From Oryzias latipes (Eukaryota; Chordata; Actinopteri; Beloniformes; Adrianichthyidae): DNA of 64,000 nucleotides. A program made the translations under genes and the position numbers. Shown here one piece after another: positions 12,637 through 24,264 of this stretch. Numbering within the stretch: the first letter of the stretch is position 1; every line of letters begins with the position of its first letter. The notes beneath the pieces are model-generated. The model had not been told where the DNA came from. It searched no databases and worked only from the letters and a program-made list of their open reading frames with translations. Where the stretch lies: the NCBI RefSeq assembly GCF_002234675.1, contig NC_019862.2:23804160-23868159 (forward strand), read 5' to 3'.

Positions 12637-12791
12637 CTAGGATCCAACAGAAACTAGAACCTGTTTGAACATCTAGGATCCAACAGAAACTAGAACCTGT
12701 TTGAACATCTAGGATCCAACAGAAACTAGAACCTGTTTGAACATCTAGGATCCAACAGAAACTAGAACCTGTTTGAACATCTAGGATCCAA
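12637..12791. repeat. 36-bp minisatellite, four full copies
   Basis: The unit begins CTAGGATCCAACAGAAACTA and ends TTTGAACAT. Four nearly perfect copies occupy 12637-12780 and a partial fifth follows. The unit is a multiple of three, so it makes a repetitive open frame on the minus strand that is not a gene. Confidence 0.9.
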
Positions 12792-13118
12792 CCTGCAACA
12801 GAAACAGAAATCCAGAAATAAAATCTTCTGTTGTGAGCCATTTTTTTATGGAAGACTGCGCCCCCTCCGGATTTTACAAGAAATATGAGCATTTGCTGCT
12901 TTTTGCCTACAAATTTTTATTTCAATCTGCAGTAGAAACCTAAATGTTTCAAGAGTTTTCCTTGGGCTGCTTTCCTTACGGGTCTTTAGAAAGCAGCAGA
13001 TGCGCTTCACAGGAAGAAAATGCTGATTCGTCAGATCATTAATGAAAATACAGAAGATCCGAAAAACCAGAATAAATAAAAGTCACACAAAGATTAAAGC
13101 TGATTGTAAAATATGGAG

Positions 13119-13132
13119 TTTATTTGTTTATT
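13119..13132 (-). terminator. Polyadenylation signal of gene B
   Basis: On the minus strand AATAAA occurs at 13124-13119, about 65 bases past the gene B stop. Another lies a few bases beyond. Confidence 0.5.
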
Positions 13133-13188
13133 TTTTATTTTTTTAATTGTAAAATGTCATCAGGCACACTTAACCAGCCCTGCTTGGT

Positions 13189-14944
13189 TTAACACAGAAA
13201 AGGACCATGAGGGGAGTTGGAATTCTCTGCATCATCTTCGTCTTCCTCGGTTTTCCCTCTGTAAACAAAGCAGTTTCCTCAGAGACTCAAGCTGACATTC
13301 ATGAAGTCCGGAGAATAAAAGAAAAAAAAATCTGAATAGCATGATAAAGACAGCAGAACATCAGCATTTCAAAGTAAAAGCACTCTAAAGTGTCGGACTT
13401 TGGAAAACAACAACATATGGAAATAAATCAAAGTTTGGAAAAATAATTGTGATCAAATTTGACAAAAAAATAGTAGATTAATCTAAATACTAATAAATTA
13501 CAAAGCAAAGAACTTTGAATTTATTTTTGATGTAAACAGTTCAGACAGAGTCTTCCTGTTGTGTTTTACAAAAACACACCTGAATCCCTGGAACATGAGG
13601 CAGATCTTATCTCGCTTCCAAATTCCCACACCGATGAAGAGGATGGAGAAGAGGAGGATGAAGACGATCAGTAAAATGATCCATGTTGGATCATCTGCTG
13701 AAGGAAGACCAGCTGATTAAAAAAAACATATAAGAATAAAAAATGATTATAAATCACCTGAATCATCTGCAGAATGCTGATGTGTGTTTGATGTTTTTAA
13801 AAGGTTCAGAGAAGCTTTTCTATTTTCTGATCTGGTTTTTATTGATCAGACTAAACACCAATCATCCAAAACTTTATTTATAAAGCATGTTTTACACATC
13901 AGGTGTCCTAAAAAGAACTTTATTTCCTAAAAAAAAGAAAAGAAAATGAACGCAAATTGGTTTAATTCAGATCATTTTTGGTTTCATGTTTTCCTGTTTT
14001 TTGCTTTGAGACGACCTCATCTGTGAGTTGGTGCTGCGTAACTAAAATTAATGGATTAGAGTTTTTCTGTGATTCATGTGTTCTTGGAAACAACCATCAA
14101 TGAATTCTTCTGTCTTCCTTTCATTGTGAAGCACTTTGGGTCTCTGAAGGTGTTGTAAAGTGCTAAATAAATATAGCTTCGGTCATTCATTCATTCATTC
14201 ATTTAATTCCAGATTGAAATTGCAGGAATCCTCAATAAATTTACATTTTGGATTCCAAATATATTTATTAGAAAAATTCTCTAATTAGACTAGTAACTTA
14301 AACACAATGACATAAACAGTTTTCTGTTTTCCCTCTTTGTGATCGATTGTTTCCTATTTGGTCAAATTAAATGATTCATTTCATCAGTTATTCATTCATT
14401 GAAGTTATAAAACACTAACAGATAAGATCAGATCTGACAGTCTCAGTCGTCTCTTACTGTTATTTGCTATCTGGATGTTTTTTCCAATGAACTACTGTAT
14501 ATTCATAGCCTAATGACATTCATGCATAGCAGAAAAGTCAAACGACACTCACCCTTACATGTGGGACAGGCTGCAAAAAAGGAAACATGAAAGTTCAGGT
14601 TTATGTTTTCCTTCTTGCTTCCTTTGTTCAAATCAAACAATTCATTTTCTCAGTTATTCTATCATTCAATAAAATCAGAGTCTCAGTCGTCTCTTACTGT
14701 TATTTGCTATCTGGATGTTGTTTCCATCTCCTTCCATGACTGGAGTCTCCTCTAGTAAATAGGAGCAAACGGCATAAAGGGAATCCTGAAAGCACACCAA
14801 GCATCTGGAAGGAGCAGGTTGAGACACAGAGGAGCAAATAGGAGCAGTTCCGTTCCACAGGTTCTGATTGTCGTTGTCACGGAGATACAGAACATCTGCA
14901 TTCCTGATGTTTGGATCACAGGCTTTGAAGCAGGAAAACTTCAT
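13189..14944 (-). CDS. Gene B: novel small membrane protein, 155 aa or longer
   Basis: Seen: minus-strand exons 14944-14698, 14570-14553 (18 nt), 13712-13580 and 13258-13189, with phases 1,1,2. They total 468 nt and end in a stop. The ectodomain exon starts at an acceptor (TTTCTAG) immediately followed by an in-frame ATG: MKFSCF. It has C5, D10, N15-A16, L19-Y20 and W30, then C48-x-V-C51, V59-C60 and a CPTC motif in the 18-nt exon. Sequons are at N31 and N81. One membrane span is at about 100-119. A cytoplasmic tail follows with an acidic TEEDEDDAE run and a C-terminal cysteine. No signal-peptide exon was found between this exon and the noncoding exon at 16498. Either it was missed or the protein begins here. 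Inferred: a surface protein paralogous to A and C; function unknown. Confidence 0.7.
14100..14210. repeat. LINE tail with (CATT)n in an intron of gene B
   Basis: The sequence contains GTGAAGCACTTTGGGTCTC, then AAAGTGCTAAATAAATA and a CATT microsatellite near 14184-14203. This is a typical L2-like 3' end. Confidence 0.6.
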
Positions 14945-14945
14945 C

Positions 14946-16490
14946 TAGAAACACAAAGAACAGAGAAGATCGAACATTACTGACTCTTTCCTGAGAGAAG
15001 TGTGAAGAACACAGAGCTGAACAGCAGCCTTGTGGGTTTATAGACGTAATGGACACACATCAAAAACTGGAGAATCTTGGACATGTCATGTCCTAAGTCA
15101 TGTTGATCTTCCTGTCTTAAGTCAGAAGCTGAGCTGGAGTCTGTTAGGAATCTTTTTTCCTAGTCTGTCTGCATTTGTCTACTGTGCTATGGCGTATTGG
15201 GGCTACCATGAAAGATGAAAATAAGAAGAAAGTCATAGAATTGTTAGAAATTGATAGAAATAAAAACATAAACAGATTTTAAATCAATTTAACTTACAAT
15301 CAAGATGTAACATCAGAACAATTAGGAGTAAATTACAAAATGATAGGATGCAGAAGAAAAATGTGAAGATAATCCACTCCAGTTGGTTTTAACCACGCAC
15401 AGAGTACACAAGGTACACATCTTGTTATAATAGTAATGCCTTGGATTTCATGCCCTTTTTCCAGACGCTGATGGTAGCTACTGATAGCTGCAGCTGCCCC
15501 AGGGCAGACTAAGGTGTGGCATTCATGCTCCTCTGTCAGACTGGTGGGTGCGTGGTTTTCATACCCATTCACACACTCAAGCACCTGAGTCACAGCCATA
15601 AAGTTCTGTTTACCTGAAGTGGTGAGTAATTAATCCATTACAGAAAAAGCCATCTCTACTGTTACTTTTACCAAGTTCCCAAACTTCTTATCTGCTCTGT
15701 GCAAACATCCAATATCCACAGTTGTTTGGATGGAAAAGTTTTCGTTGATTTTGGAAGAAAAGAAACAGATAAGTTCCCAGAAAGACGAGAAAAAAAGATT
15801 TTAACAGCTGATCACCTCAAAAGTAGATAATTCAAAAAGTGCAGACCTTGGACCATAAATGCAGGTTTGCAGCTTGAATTGTGACAAATGCAGAACGGTT
15901 GGGGTGATACGGAGGGGGGGCTAACTATGCTTCGTGGCTGTTTGTTGTTCTTTTTTTCTATTTGTCGCCTTTTGTCTTTAGAGGTGTGTTTTTTTAGTCA
16001 GTGGTCTGGCTGGCTAGAACTGCAGCAGCTTTATGTGTATTGCTCCTCGACACGGTGATGAGCGCATCACTGTGCAGCCACGAAGGAGCGCGGCGCATGT
16101 ACGCGCGCCTTCTGACTGGTTCCTTTTTTTTTTCTTTACTCGAGCTTTGCATACCAGGGAAAAAACGGTAAGACTATATGGGAGGCACGCAGTCCATTTC
16201 TTTCTTTTCCAGAAACAGTCTTCATCTTCTTTTAACACGTTTCACTGTAAAGTTAAAGTCCTCTTGTCTCTGATGGTAAAGTCTTCTCCAACCTTTATTC
16301 CCCCCCCCCCCGACAGAATCCATCTGTCCTGATGTTCTGCCGGTTTTACAACATCGAGAGAGGGATTCATAATCTAACATTTTCCACATCTGAAGAGAAC
16401 CAGGGAAGGAACTTTTGAAAACTCATACATGAATAACAGAAGTGATCTGGAAGTGGAACACAAAGAACCAGTTGTTATCTGGTAGAAAGG
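14946..16490 (-). other. First intron of gene B, no second exon confirmed
   Basis: No signal-peptide exon could be placed. A hydrophobic minus-strand stretch at about 15295-15350 ends at a good GTAAGT donor, but it has an upstream stop, no ATG and the wrong phase. An 88-codon minus frame at 15333-15599 has no membrane segment or splice support. Confidence 0.35.
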
Positions 16491-16497
16491 CTCTTAC

Positions 16498-16645
16498 CTT
16501 GAGGAAACGCCTGTCCTGATGGGAGCTCTGCGTGCACTAAACGCTGTAAGAGAGTGGAGGCTGCAGCCAGGGGTAGTGGGAGGGTGAGCGCACTATCTCC
16601 ACCCCCAAGCCTCGTGCGTCCTTATAGGTGACCAATCAGAGAACT
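16498..16645 (-). promoter_or_regulatory. Promoter and noncoding exon 1 of gene B
   Basis: On the minus strand an inverted CCAAT box (ATTGG, 16636-16632) is followed by a TATA-like CTATAAGG (16627-16620). The start site would be near 16595. The exon runs to TCAAG at 16498 with a consensus donor, GTAAGAG. It contains no ATG, so it would be a noncoding exon of roughly 100 nt. The fit of CCAAT, TATA and donor in order and orientation supports the call; the transcript itself is inferred. Confidence 0.5.
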
Positions 16646-16649
16646 GGTT

Positions 16650-17880
16650 ATCTTTTTCCATCTTGAAAGTCCTACTAAATTTAAATAGAGGCTAAATGAT
16701 TTATAGCAAACAAACATATTTACAAAATGGACAAAATTCACTGTTTTTAAATCCATGAAATAAAAAAATAACTTTCCAATCAAATTAAGGATTTCTGTGA
16801 TTTAGTTTTTATTCAAGAAATGTTTTGTCAAATGTAATAAAATCCGCCTAGATGTGATTTGAAAACACAATTCCTCCTTTAAAGAGAAATTTCCTATATG
16901 TGGAACGACTGAACACCTTGCAGCTGTTTTGTTGAATACAGTATTGAAATGTATTTATCATATAAATTTGTTATAGCTTAAGGATTCTTACATGGTTATT
17001 AATACCAGAGGTTCACGAATAATGGCGACGATTTCTGTTTTCATCCAACCAAATTTTGAATGGAGAAGGAATCTCTGATTGAGATCGTTTGAAAAAAAGA
17101 AATGTATTCCCTCAGATTTCTGGTAGAAGTTGGAGAGTTTTGTCAACTCCTGCTGTCATTCTCCAGCATCTAATAACACTGACAGAACACAGCTGCTGTA
17201 GAGTTTTGGTTTGGTCTTGGTGCTGTGATGATTTCCAAATATTGTTCATGCTGATGAAAGTAACCCTTGCTTTGTTAATCTTCTTCTGTATAAACTTCTT
17301 ACTTCCACCATCTGACATGATGATGCTTCCCAAGTAGGTAAAGCTTTGTGTGAATGGTGCTGACTTGGGCCTGAATAAACCTTCATGTGTGATATATTTT
17401 CCAACTCACATTTAAGGCCCCTTGGCACCAAATCAATCTGGTGTGTTTCTTATTCATTTGTGTGTCCCATTGAATTGTTGTAGCACTCTCACTTTTTCTA
17501 AGTAACCAACTTTTTTTTCCCTACATCTGAAGGCACTTGGGCATCTTTGATTGTATAATTCATTGTAGAACTTCAACCTTTACCTCATAGTTTCTGCGAG
17601 GGAAGAAGAAAATATAAATTACAATGCATTCTTATAGTGAGTGGATTATGTGTACACAAGACAACAATTCTCACGAGGCCCACTTAAACTGGCTGTGTTG
17701 GATGAGTCACCTTCCTTTTGGCAGGAAGCCCAGATGTTTGGTCAGAATGCTGAGCGGGGCCTTTTGGGCACAATTCACCACAATGTAAACAAAGACATGT
17801 GCATGACTGAAAAAACTGACTGCTGCTTCTCTCCAATCTGTGGTGTAAATTAATGTGAAATTTACAATCAAGCAGAACTA
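16650..17880. other. Intergenic, no gene seen
   Basis: AT-rich sequence. A few 60-80 codon frames at 17089-17853 have no splice context or family resemblance. Confidence 0.4.
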
Positions 17881-17882
17881 TT

Positions 17883-19138
17883 TTGTCAGCTGACGGACCG
17901 GTTTGTGGCTATACCGGAACTGTTACTGCGCCTGCGTTGTTCGTGCCTGCAGTCGTGTCTGAAGGAGGACGTGTTGTGTTTGCAGGGTCGAGCAGAGACT
18001 GCTGCAGGGTTAGTTTAACCCCCGGAGGAGGAACAACTCTGGAAAAAGAAGATGGCTATTTGTCGGAGTGCATTTATGGAGGAATGTTGGAGTCGTTGTT
18101 GTGCATTTGGAATTTTACAGATCCAGCTTTTGACGACGAACCTCGACTTCAAAACCGAGAGACACAAACCTGAACCACTGTGGTTGTTTTCTGGATGTTT
18201 GGAGTTAATTTGAAGTGTTTTTAAGGTTTTTTTTTAGGGGGGGGGGCTGAGAGCTATTTTTAGTTTCGTTGTCCTCGGATTGACAGGCCTACTTATGCAA
18301 CCTACTTCCTCCAGTGACGCAGTGAAGCCCCGCCCACTTCACCCCCCTTTTTTTCTCCGGTTCCGTCAACGGTGGATCCCACAAGTGCAGAACGCCCATT
18401 GACAAAACCATCATTGAGGTGAGTAAAACCCTTTCAAGATTCAAGGTCGGTTTTATAGTCATTTCACACAGTATTTGCATAGAAATACAGGAGAGACGAG
18501 ATGTAGTTTCTCGCTAGTAAAGACAGTGCAAAAGAGCGAGCAACAAATAGCATCAACTAGAAAAAAATAACAACAAAATAAAATTTACTTTGGTTTATTT
18601 CATGCAGTTTTTAGCAAATGTTTTGTTTTCTGTTGGCTTGATAAAAATTCTCTTCTCAGAGAAAAAAACTTGCGGACTATAGTAAAGGTTTAGCCGGCAT
18701 GATGCGTTCAGGTGTTTGCAGGACAAAAAGCACAAGTGACACATTTGTTTAAAGTTCGCCGGGCATTTTTTCGTTGTTAATCGCTCTGTTGATATCTGCA
18801 CAGCTTGGATGCTGCTATTTAGTGTCCGTCGTTATTTATCCTTTTATTTACGTCTGATGTGAAGGACATGAATATTTGGATAAAATCCACTTGTGATCTC
18901 GTGACACGCACACGTTTCTTTTTTTTTGTACCAATTTAACACAAAACTACCCAAGTTAATAAAATGTCCACTTTTTGGGGGGCATTTTCAGCTTTCTAAT
19001 GCTAATATAACAGCATATTTTCATCTTTGTTGTTTAATGTTTAAAAACGGGACGTTTGCGAAAGACAAACACTTAAAGTGTTGCAAATCTGTATTCCGAC
19101 CATTGGGCTTTATGAAGTCGGGATGACCACATCCTAAC
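17883..19138. other. CpG-containing block, no confirmed gene
   Basis: The block 17883-18180 is GC-richer and has a 96-codon plus-strand frame without an ATG start. It includes an AAGATGGC motif (18047), a possible YY1 site as found in some LINE 5' regions. Around 18970-19030 there is a piece also found near 43586-43640 (shared AATGCTAATATAACAG), so part of this region is a dispersed repeat. Confidence 0.35.
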
Positions 19139-19257
19139 TTTGACGTGTTCTCCCTACCATGACAAAGGTGGATTAAGGTGGAAAGATTTCATGTCATCCA
19201 TGGAAACCAGTGAAGATCACAAATCATTGAAGAAAATAGGTTCAGTGGACTGTCTAG
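19139..19257 (+). repeat. Truncated copy of the TTAA-type MITE family
   Basis: It matches the interior of the element at 60483-60684 in the same orientation, starting at GACGTGTTCTCCCTACCATG. It stops abruptly at GTCTAGTG, where the next element begins. Both terminal repeats are missing. Confidence 0.75.
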
Positions 19258-19351
19258 TGCAGTGCTTCTCAAATAGTGGGGCGCCCTAGGGGCCCCCCTA
19301 GGGGGGGCGCGAAGCATTGCCAGGGGGGGGCGCGCGGTGGTGGTGGTTTTA

Positions 19352-20038
19352 AGGCCTGTTCACACCGGGACGAATTTCGCCAGCGATTTTCGCCGACTTT
19401 TAACGCCTCGTGACTAAACAAAGGGCACCAATGTGAGTGTGCACACCGACGCAAAAAAACGCCACGCGTCAAAGCGTCACTTTTTAAAAAAACGCCTCCG
19501 GTTCGTTTTTTTAGTTTGACGCGTCGCGTCGAAATCTATTCGACCAATGAGAATGGCGCTTTTGCACACATGTCTGGAGCCTCTGAAGTTACAGTAAAAC
19601 ACAACTTGGGGGCGCTCAAACACAAAACTGCCTTTCTGAGCACACATACCAGCGAAGAAGATAGACGCCGAGTTGCATCTACACAGCCGCGAAGAAATAA
19701 TGACAAACATTCTAAAATATCCCCGAACCAACCACCAGTTGGAGCAGCTGGTGCTTGAAATTTTCATGTTTTCTTTGTATGATTCTGACAATCGCGTAAA
19801 TACTTGCTCTTTTCTTCTGAGTGAAAAGTGACTTTAAGAAGCGTAAAGTTGCGCAGCGCCACCTTGTGTACAGGAGTATTTCTGTTTACATTAAGCGCCA
19901 TCTAATGTCAGGGAATGAAATTGCATGTTCGCTCGGTTCATCGTCAGCGAAAATCGCCTGGGTGTGAACACAAAAAACGTGGCGAAAAACGCTGGCGAAT
20001 AACGCCTGGCGAATATTCGTCCTGGTGTGTACGGGCCT
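19352..20038. mobile_element. Nested MITE, TTA target duplication
   Basis: The element begins AGGCCTGTTCACACCGGGAC and ends with the reverse complement in imperfect form (GTCCTGGTGTGTACGGGCCT). It is flanked by TTA at 19349-19351 and 20039-20041. A 3-bp TTA duplication fits PIF/Harbinger. Subterminal GCGA and CGCC motifs repeat in inverted order. There is no transposase, so it is non-autonomous. It sits inside the hAT-like composite and is therefore the younger insertion. Confidence 0.8.
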
Positions 20039-21279
20039 TTAGGCACAGGTAAAACGGGCAATTGTCCGGTGCGCAAATCTAACCAGGGGGCGGTGGTGAC
20101 AGCGGCTCAGTGCTTGGAAAAATATCTGGTCCACTATTCGGTTCCTTTTGTCTGTTCCATCACAGTTTGTAACAGCCTCAAACCTTTTAACCTTTGAAAC
20201 CCGTCCCTGCAGCTGCTCCCGTCTACTGTCACACGCGGGTGCGTGAGTGAGAACGAAAGGGGAGGGGTGGGAGATAAAACCCAAAATTACATTTTGGGTT
20301 TTATCTTTTGGTTGCAAAATATGGGTTTTGGTTATCAGTTTATGCATGTTGATGCTCGGTTTTGCGGTTTTGATGCGTAAAACACTCGCCGCTGATTTGC
20401 GGTCCTCAAACGTCTCTGAGCTCCTTATTTTACATGAACCTCTGTTTTCACGCACACTGGCCAATCTGTTTTGATTAACTCAATTGAATGACATTTCGAC
20501 TTTTTTACCCTCAAAACTTTATTCCGACTTCAATCTCGCCAAGTGAGTGGACTTTTTTTTTTCTCACCGTCGCCTTAAAGCTCCGTCTTAAATGACTCAT
20601 ACGAGAAGTCTCTTTAGGTTTTTGAGTTTTTTCCTTCTAATCCAGTTTTGGAGATTTCCAGGAGGCTAGCCTAGTAGACACCACTGGTTGTTCTCTCTGA
20701 TCAACTTCCTAGGTTAAATACCCTGCATTCTGGATCAATGTTTCCCTTTCCTAACCTTTTTGTCATTCTTCCATTTTGATGGGAGGCGGGGTCAAGTTCT
20801 CTCACCTTGAGTTTGGGGACTTACAGGCTAAACCAGTTTATTTAAGGTCAAGGTGCAATTCTTCTTTGAGGAAAATCCTGCAGCACACCAGCAACCAAAA
20901 GTTAAAAAAAAAAGGTAAACTCTGTAGTCTGTATTGATCTAGTCTCTCCATGATCGCGTGTGCATTTTTTGTAATTGAGGAACAACAAGTTTGAAGCTGT
21001 TTTTCCTAAAAGTTATGATAGTTTTCAATAATAGTTTTCAGCTAAATTTGTTGAAAGTTTGCCCAGATTGAAGTTTTTCCTTCCAGTTTATTAAATGGCA
21101 GTTTCATGTAAACCTCACAAAAACAATAAAGTGAAAATTCTTTCTAAACTGTAATTTATTGTTTCATTTTTTATATTTGCGCAAGAGAAAACTGTAATTT
21201 CTGAACAAATATATAATCACAGCATGTTTGATAAATACATAATATAAAAGTTGCTCCTTAACATTTGTCCAAAAGTGTG

Positions 21280-21415
21280 TTTAGAAACCTGCCGCTCCTG
21301 CCGCGTGTGGGAGGAGCTACCATCAGAAGTTGTTCTCGCCATCCTATGAAAGACGCAGAAGGGGCTGGGAGATCCGGTTCATTTATTTTGAAGAGCTCCA
21401 CCACAGTTTTTTTGG
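21280..21415 (+). repeat. Dispersed repeat also at 53095-53260, inverted
   Basis: Shared pieces include GTGTGGGAGGAGCTACCA and GAAGAGCTCCACCA, seen in reverse complement at 53.1-53.25 kb. The element type was not identified. Confidence 0.55.
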
Positions 21416-21479
21416 GCTGTCCATCTCACACAGAACAGTGGTTGCCGCGGCACACTGGTTGAAAAACACTGAGCTAGAA

Positions 21480-22528
21480 CATTCATAACAGCAATGTTAC
21501 AAAAATATGAACTCAACAGAGATGTTTTTAATAAAAAAAAAAACAAAAATGCTTTCTTTGCTCTATTGGACAACCTCTTCTGGTCGTGGACAGTCTTCCA
21601 CTTCACAATCAGATCTCTGGAAAACCAAATATGACATGATTAAATCAACATTTGTTAACTGATTGAAGTTTTAAGTTTTCAACTTAAAATTTTACCTAAA
21701 TCTTCTTTGACTCTTCTTTTTCTGGCATGTGCCTGACTCAGTCCACCCTTGAATCTATCACCACACAATAAAAATGAAGAAATTATTTTGAGTTGATGCT
21801 ATTTTTAAGGCAATGCAACATGTAGGAATGAAAAAGCCTCACAACATCAGCATGAAATGTGTCTTTGAATAAGCACACAAAGTGTTAATGTAATTCTAAA
21901 GCTAACTTCAGAGACGCTAATAGATAAAACTATAAACTGAAGGTGAATTAAAGAAATGTCCTTTTGTTTAGAAGATACAACAGAAGTTATCAACGTCAAA
22001 ATCAGTAGAACACACAAACACTGGAAACAGTTTGCTGTGGTGAACAGAACAAGTCCAGACTAGTTCAGGTGGTGAACATGGCTGACAATTTAGTTTGAAT
22101 CAATCTATGCAAAATGAAAAATGCTGCAGTTCAATAAAATCATTTTTTTTGTTTGAGAGAATTTAAGAAAAACCTGTTTCAGAAGTGAATTCACTTCAGC
22201 AGATAGTGTGAACAAAACCCCGTCAAGACTGATAACATTGTGGTTCGACTTTTTGTAAAAGTTCCTCTTTTTTTGTTTTTGTTTTAAAACCTCTAAGGCA
22301 CTTGAAATTAAACCTGTTTTAATTTATGAAAAAAAAATAATGGATCCCCTGTGTTAACAGTGTTAAAGCTGGGTTTAAAAAACAATCAATGTCAAATTGA
22401 TCTTTACTTAAAAAGTCAATATCTATTATCAGATCAATAAATCAATTTTCCTTTAAAGTCATTTTAATGTTTTTGAGGCAAAAGTTCTTTCTATTAGTTT
22501 TTAAAGTAAAAAAAATGATTTGATTGTA
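21480..22528. other. Intergenic AT-rich sequence, no gene seen
   Basis: No exon with both splice sites and no recognised repeat. Confidence 0.45.
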
Positions 22529-22800
22529 GGGGTGGGATTATCTAACTTTGCTTCTTCCCACTCCTTTTCAAGCAATAAATCAAGCTCTACTTATACTTTA
22601 GTTAATGATCACTGTATTTAATTAAGCAAATATGATTTAAGTGACTTTTTAGTTTTGTTTTATTTTCTGTCTTTTTAATTAATCTACACATTTAATCATT
22701 TCTGTAATGAGTTTGATAAATATGTGTAAATTCGTTATTGCTTTGACTACAATGCTTGAAATAAATCAAAAATCAAATCAAAAATCAAATCAAATCAATT
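22529..22800 (+). repeat. LINE 3' end, plus orientation
   Basis: It begins near GGGGTGGGATTAT and ends in the tail CTTGAAATAAATC with repeated AAATC units. The same sequence occurs inverted at 23645-23905, giving a head-to-head pair about 0.85 kb apart. Confidence 0.75.
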
Positions 22801-23644
22801 TTAAATAATAAAAGCTCCACTTTTGTAGAGTTATATCAGTAGTTATGAGAAAATGTTTCATCATTACCAAAACAAATGAACATAAATGTGTATCTTTTAT
22901 AAGCAAAAAAAACACTATTCCAGATTCAAATGAATTTACAGGAAACATTTTCTTGCTTACGAGAACTTGATAGTGCAAATATATTTAAAAAAATGTTTTT
23001 ATTTTTACAGGTGCACAAATTTGAATGGAATATTAACATCATGGTAGAACTGCAAAACCATATTGAAAGGAATAAAACTCCACAAAATCCATAATAAACT
23101 CCAAAGAGTACTATCATTTATCAGTTAAATTGAAGTACTGCTTTCTGCTCTGCATGATGGACGCTGGTATATTTGGTTGTTTGGCCTCTATAGTGGGATA
23201 TATTGAGGAAATGTTTCTCCTTTTTTCTTTTCACACGCAATATTAAATGAACAGGACCTAAGTTAACTTTCTTGTTGGAGTTAAAGGCTTCATGTTTCAA
23301 GTAAAACTACTGGCTACTGTCAAATCCAAGAAGAAGGTCCTTCTAACATTCAGCTCTGCAGCATTTACAGCAGTTAATCTAGACTCATTCTCTGGACAGG
23401 AAGTTGAGAAATTTGATGAGTCACCCTTTCTCTGCCCGAGAGATTTAGTTGTTTTATGATAGCAGAAAGACCAGAGGCTAAACTGCTTGAAAGAAACTTT
23501 AAAGGGTAGATTAGGAGAACAAACCAGACAGTAATTACAAGTACAGCCAAAAAACTGTCACTTTGTCAGAATGTGGGTGGTATGAGGTGATAATTACACA
23601 CTTTGTGTTTGACAGCTGTGTGCACCTAGAAATCATGACAGTGA

Positions 23645-23905
23645 TCTTGATTTGATTTGATTTATTGATTTATTTCAAGCATTGTAGTCAAAGCAAAAAA
23701 GAATTTACACATATTTATCAAACTCACTACAGTAAGATGAAATGCATAGATTAAAAAGACAGAAAACAAAACAAAACAAAAAGTCACTTAAATCACGTTT
23801 GCTTAATTAAATACAGTGATCATTAACTAAAGTATAAGTAGAGCTTGATTTATTGCTTGAAAATGAGGGGGAAGAAGCAAACTTTTATAATCCCATCCCT
23901 ACTGA
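23645..23905 (-). repeat. LINE 3' end, minus orientation (inverted partner)
   Basis: Reverse-complement copy of 22529-22800, including the GATTTGATTTATT tail and the CAAGCATTGTAGTCAAAGCA block. The two copies could form a hairpin in a transcript. Confidence 0.75.
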
Positions 23906-24264
23906 GTTCATTCATTTGATAGTTTTACAGTTTTTGAAATCCGGTTCTGATCTTCACATTGATTCAAGGATTTCAGGCCTCTGAGCTGATAAACAGTCAC
24001 TAAAGTGACTCAAGAATCAGATGAGAAAAAAGAAAACGGGGGAACATAGAAGAAACAGTAAACAGCAAATAAAGTAAAACATTAACAACAATTAACTCTT
24101 TAAATAGTGCGTTTCTGTGGAGTCTTGACAGTCTGATTCTGTTGAATTTTCATGAACGTTGTCATATTGTTCTCCCTAGTATAAAGCTTCATTCATACAG
24201 TAGAAGTGTGAGTGTTCAGCCACACCTGAGGATCCTTTTGTGCTCACGGCTGCTCTGTCCACAG

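Larger units (their letters stand above)
19260..21471. mobile_element. hAT-like element ends bounding a composite region
   Basis: The left edge is CAGTGCTTCTCAAATAGTGG. The right edge, read on the minus strand, is CAGTGTTTTTCAACCAGTGT. Both resemble hAT-type termini, but they differ from each other and the flanking octamers do not match. These may be two different elements rather than one. The interior holds the TTA-flanked MITE and sequence shared with 43.8 kb and with 53.1-53.26 kb (inverted). Confidence 0.4.

Noticed and set aside
12614-12892. Repetitive minus-strand coding frame
   Set aside because: It is the 36-bp minisatellite read in one frame; there is no start or splice context.
15333-15599. 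88-codon minus frame as the missing signal exon of gene B
   Set aside because: It has no signal-like N-terminus, and its end does not reach a donor in the required phase 0.
19477-20464. Open frames of 100-140 codons on the minus strand
   Set aside because: They lie in or across a MITE with inverted repeats and have no domain or splice support.
24142-24264. Upstream in-frame extension of the gene C ectodomain exon
   Set aside because: A good polypyrimidine tract and CAG acceptor at 24264, aligned with the same boundary in gene B, indicate this is intron. The upstream residues have no signal-peptide character.
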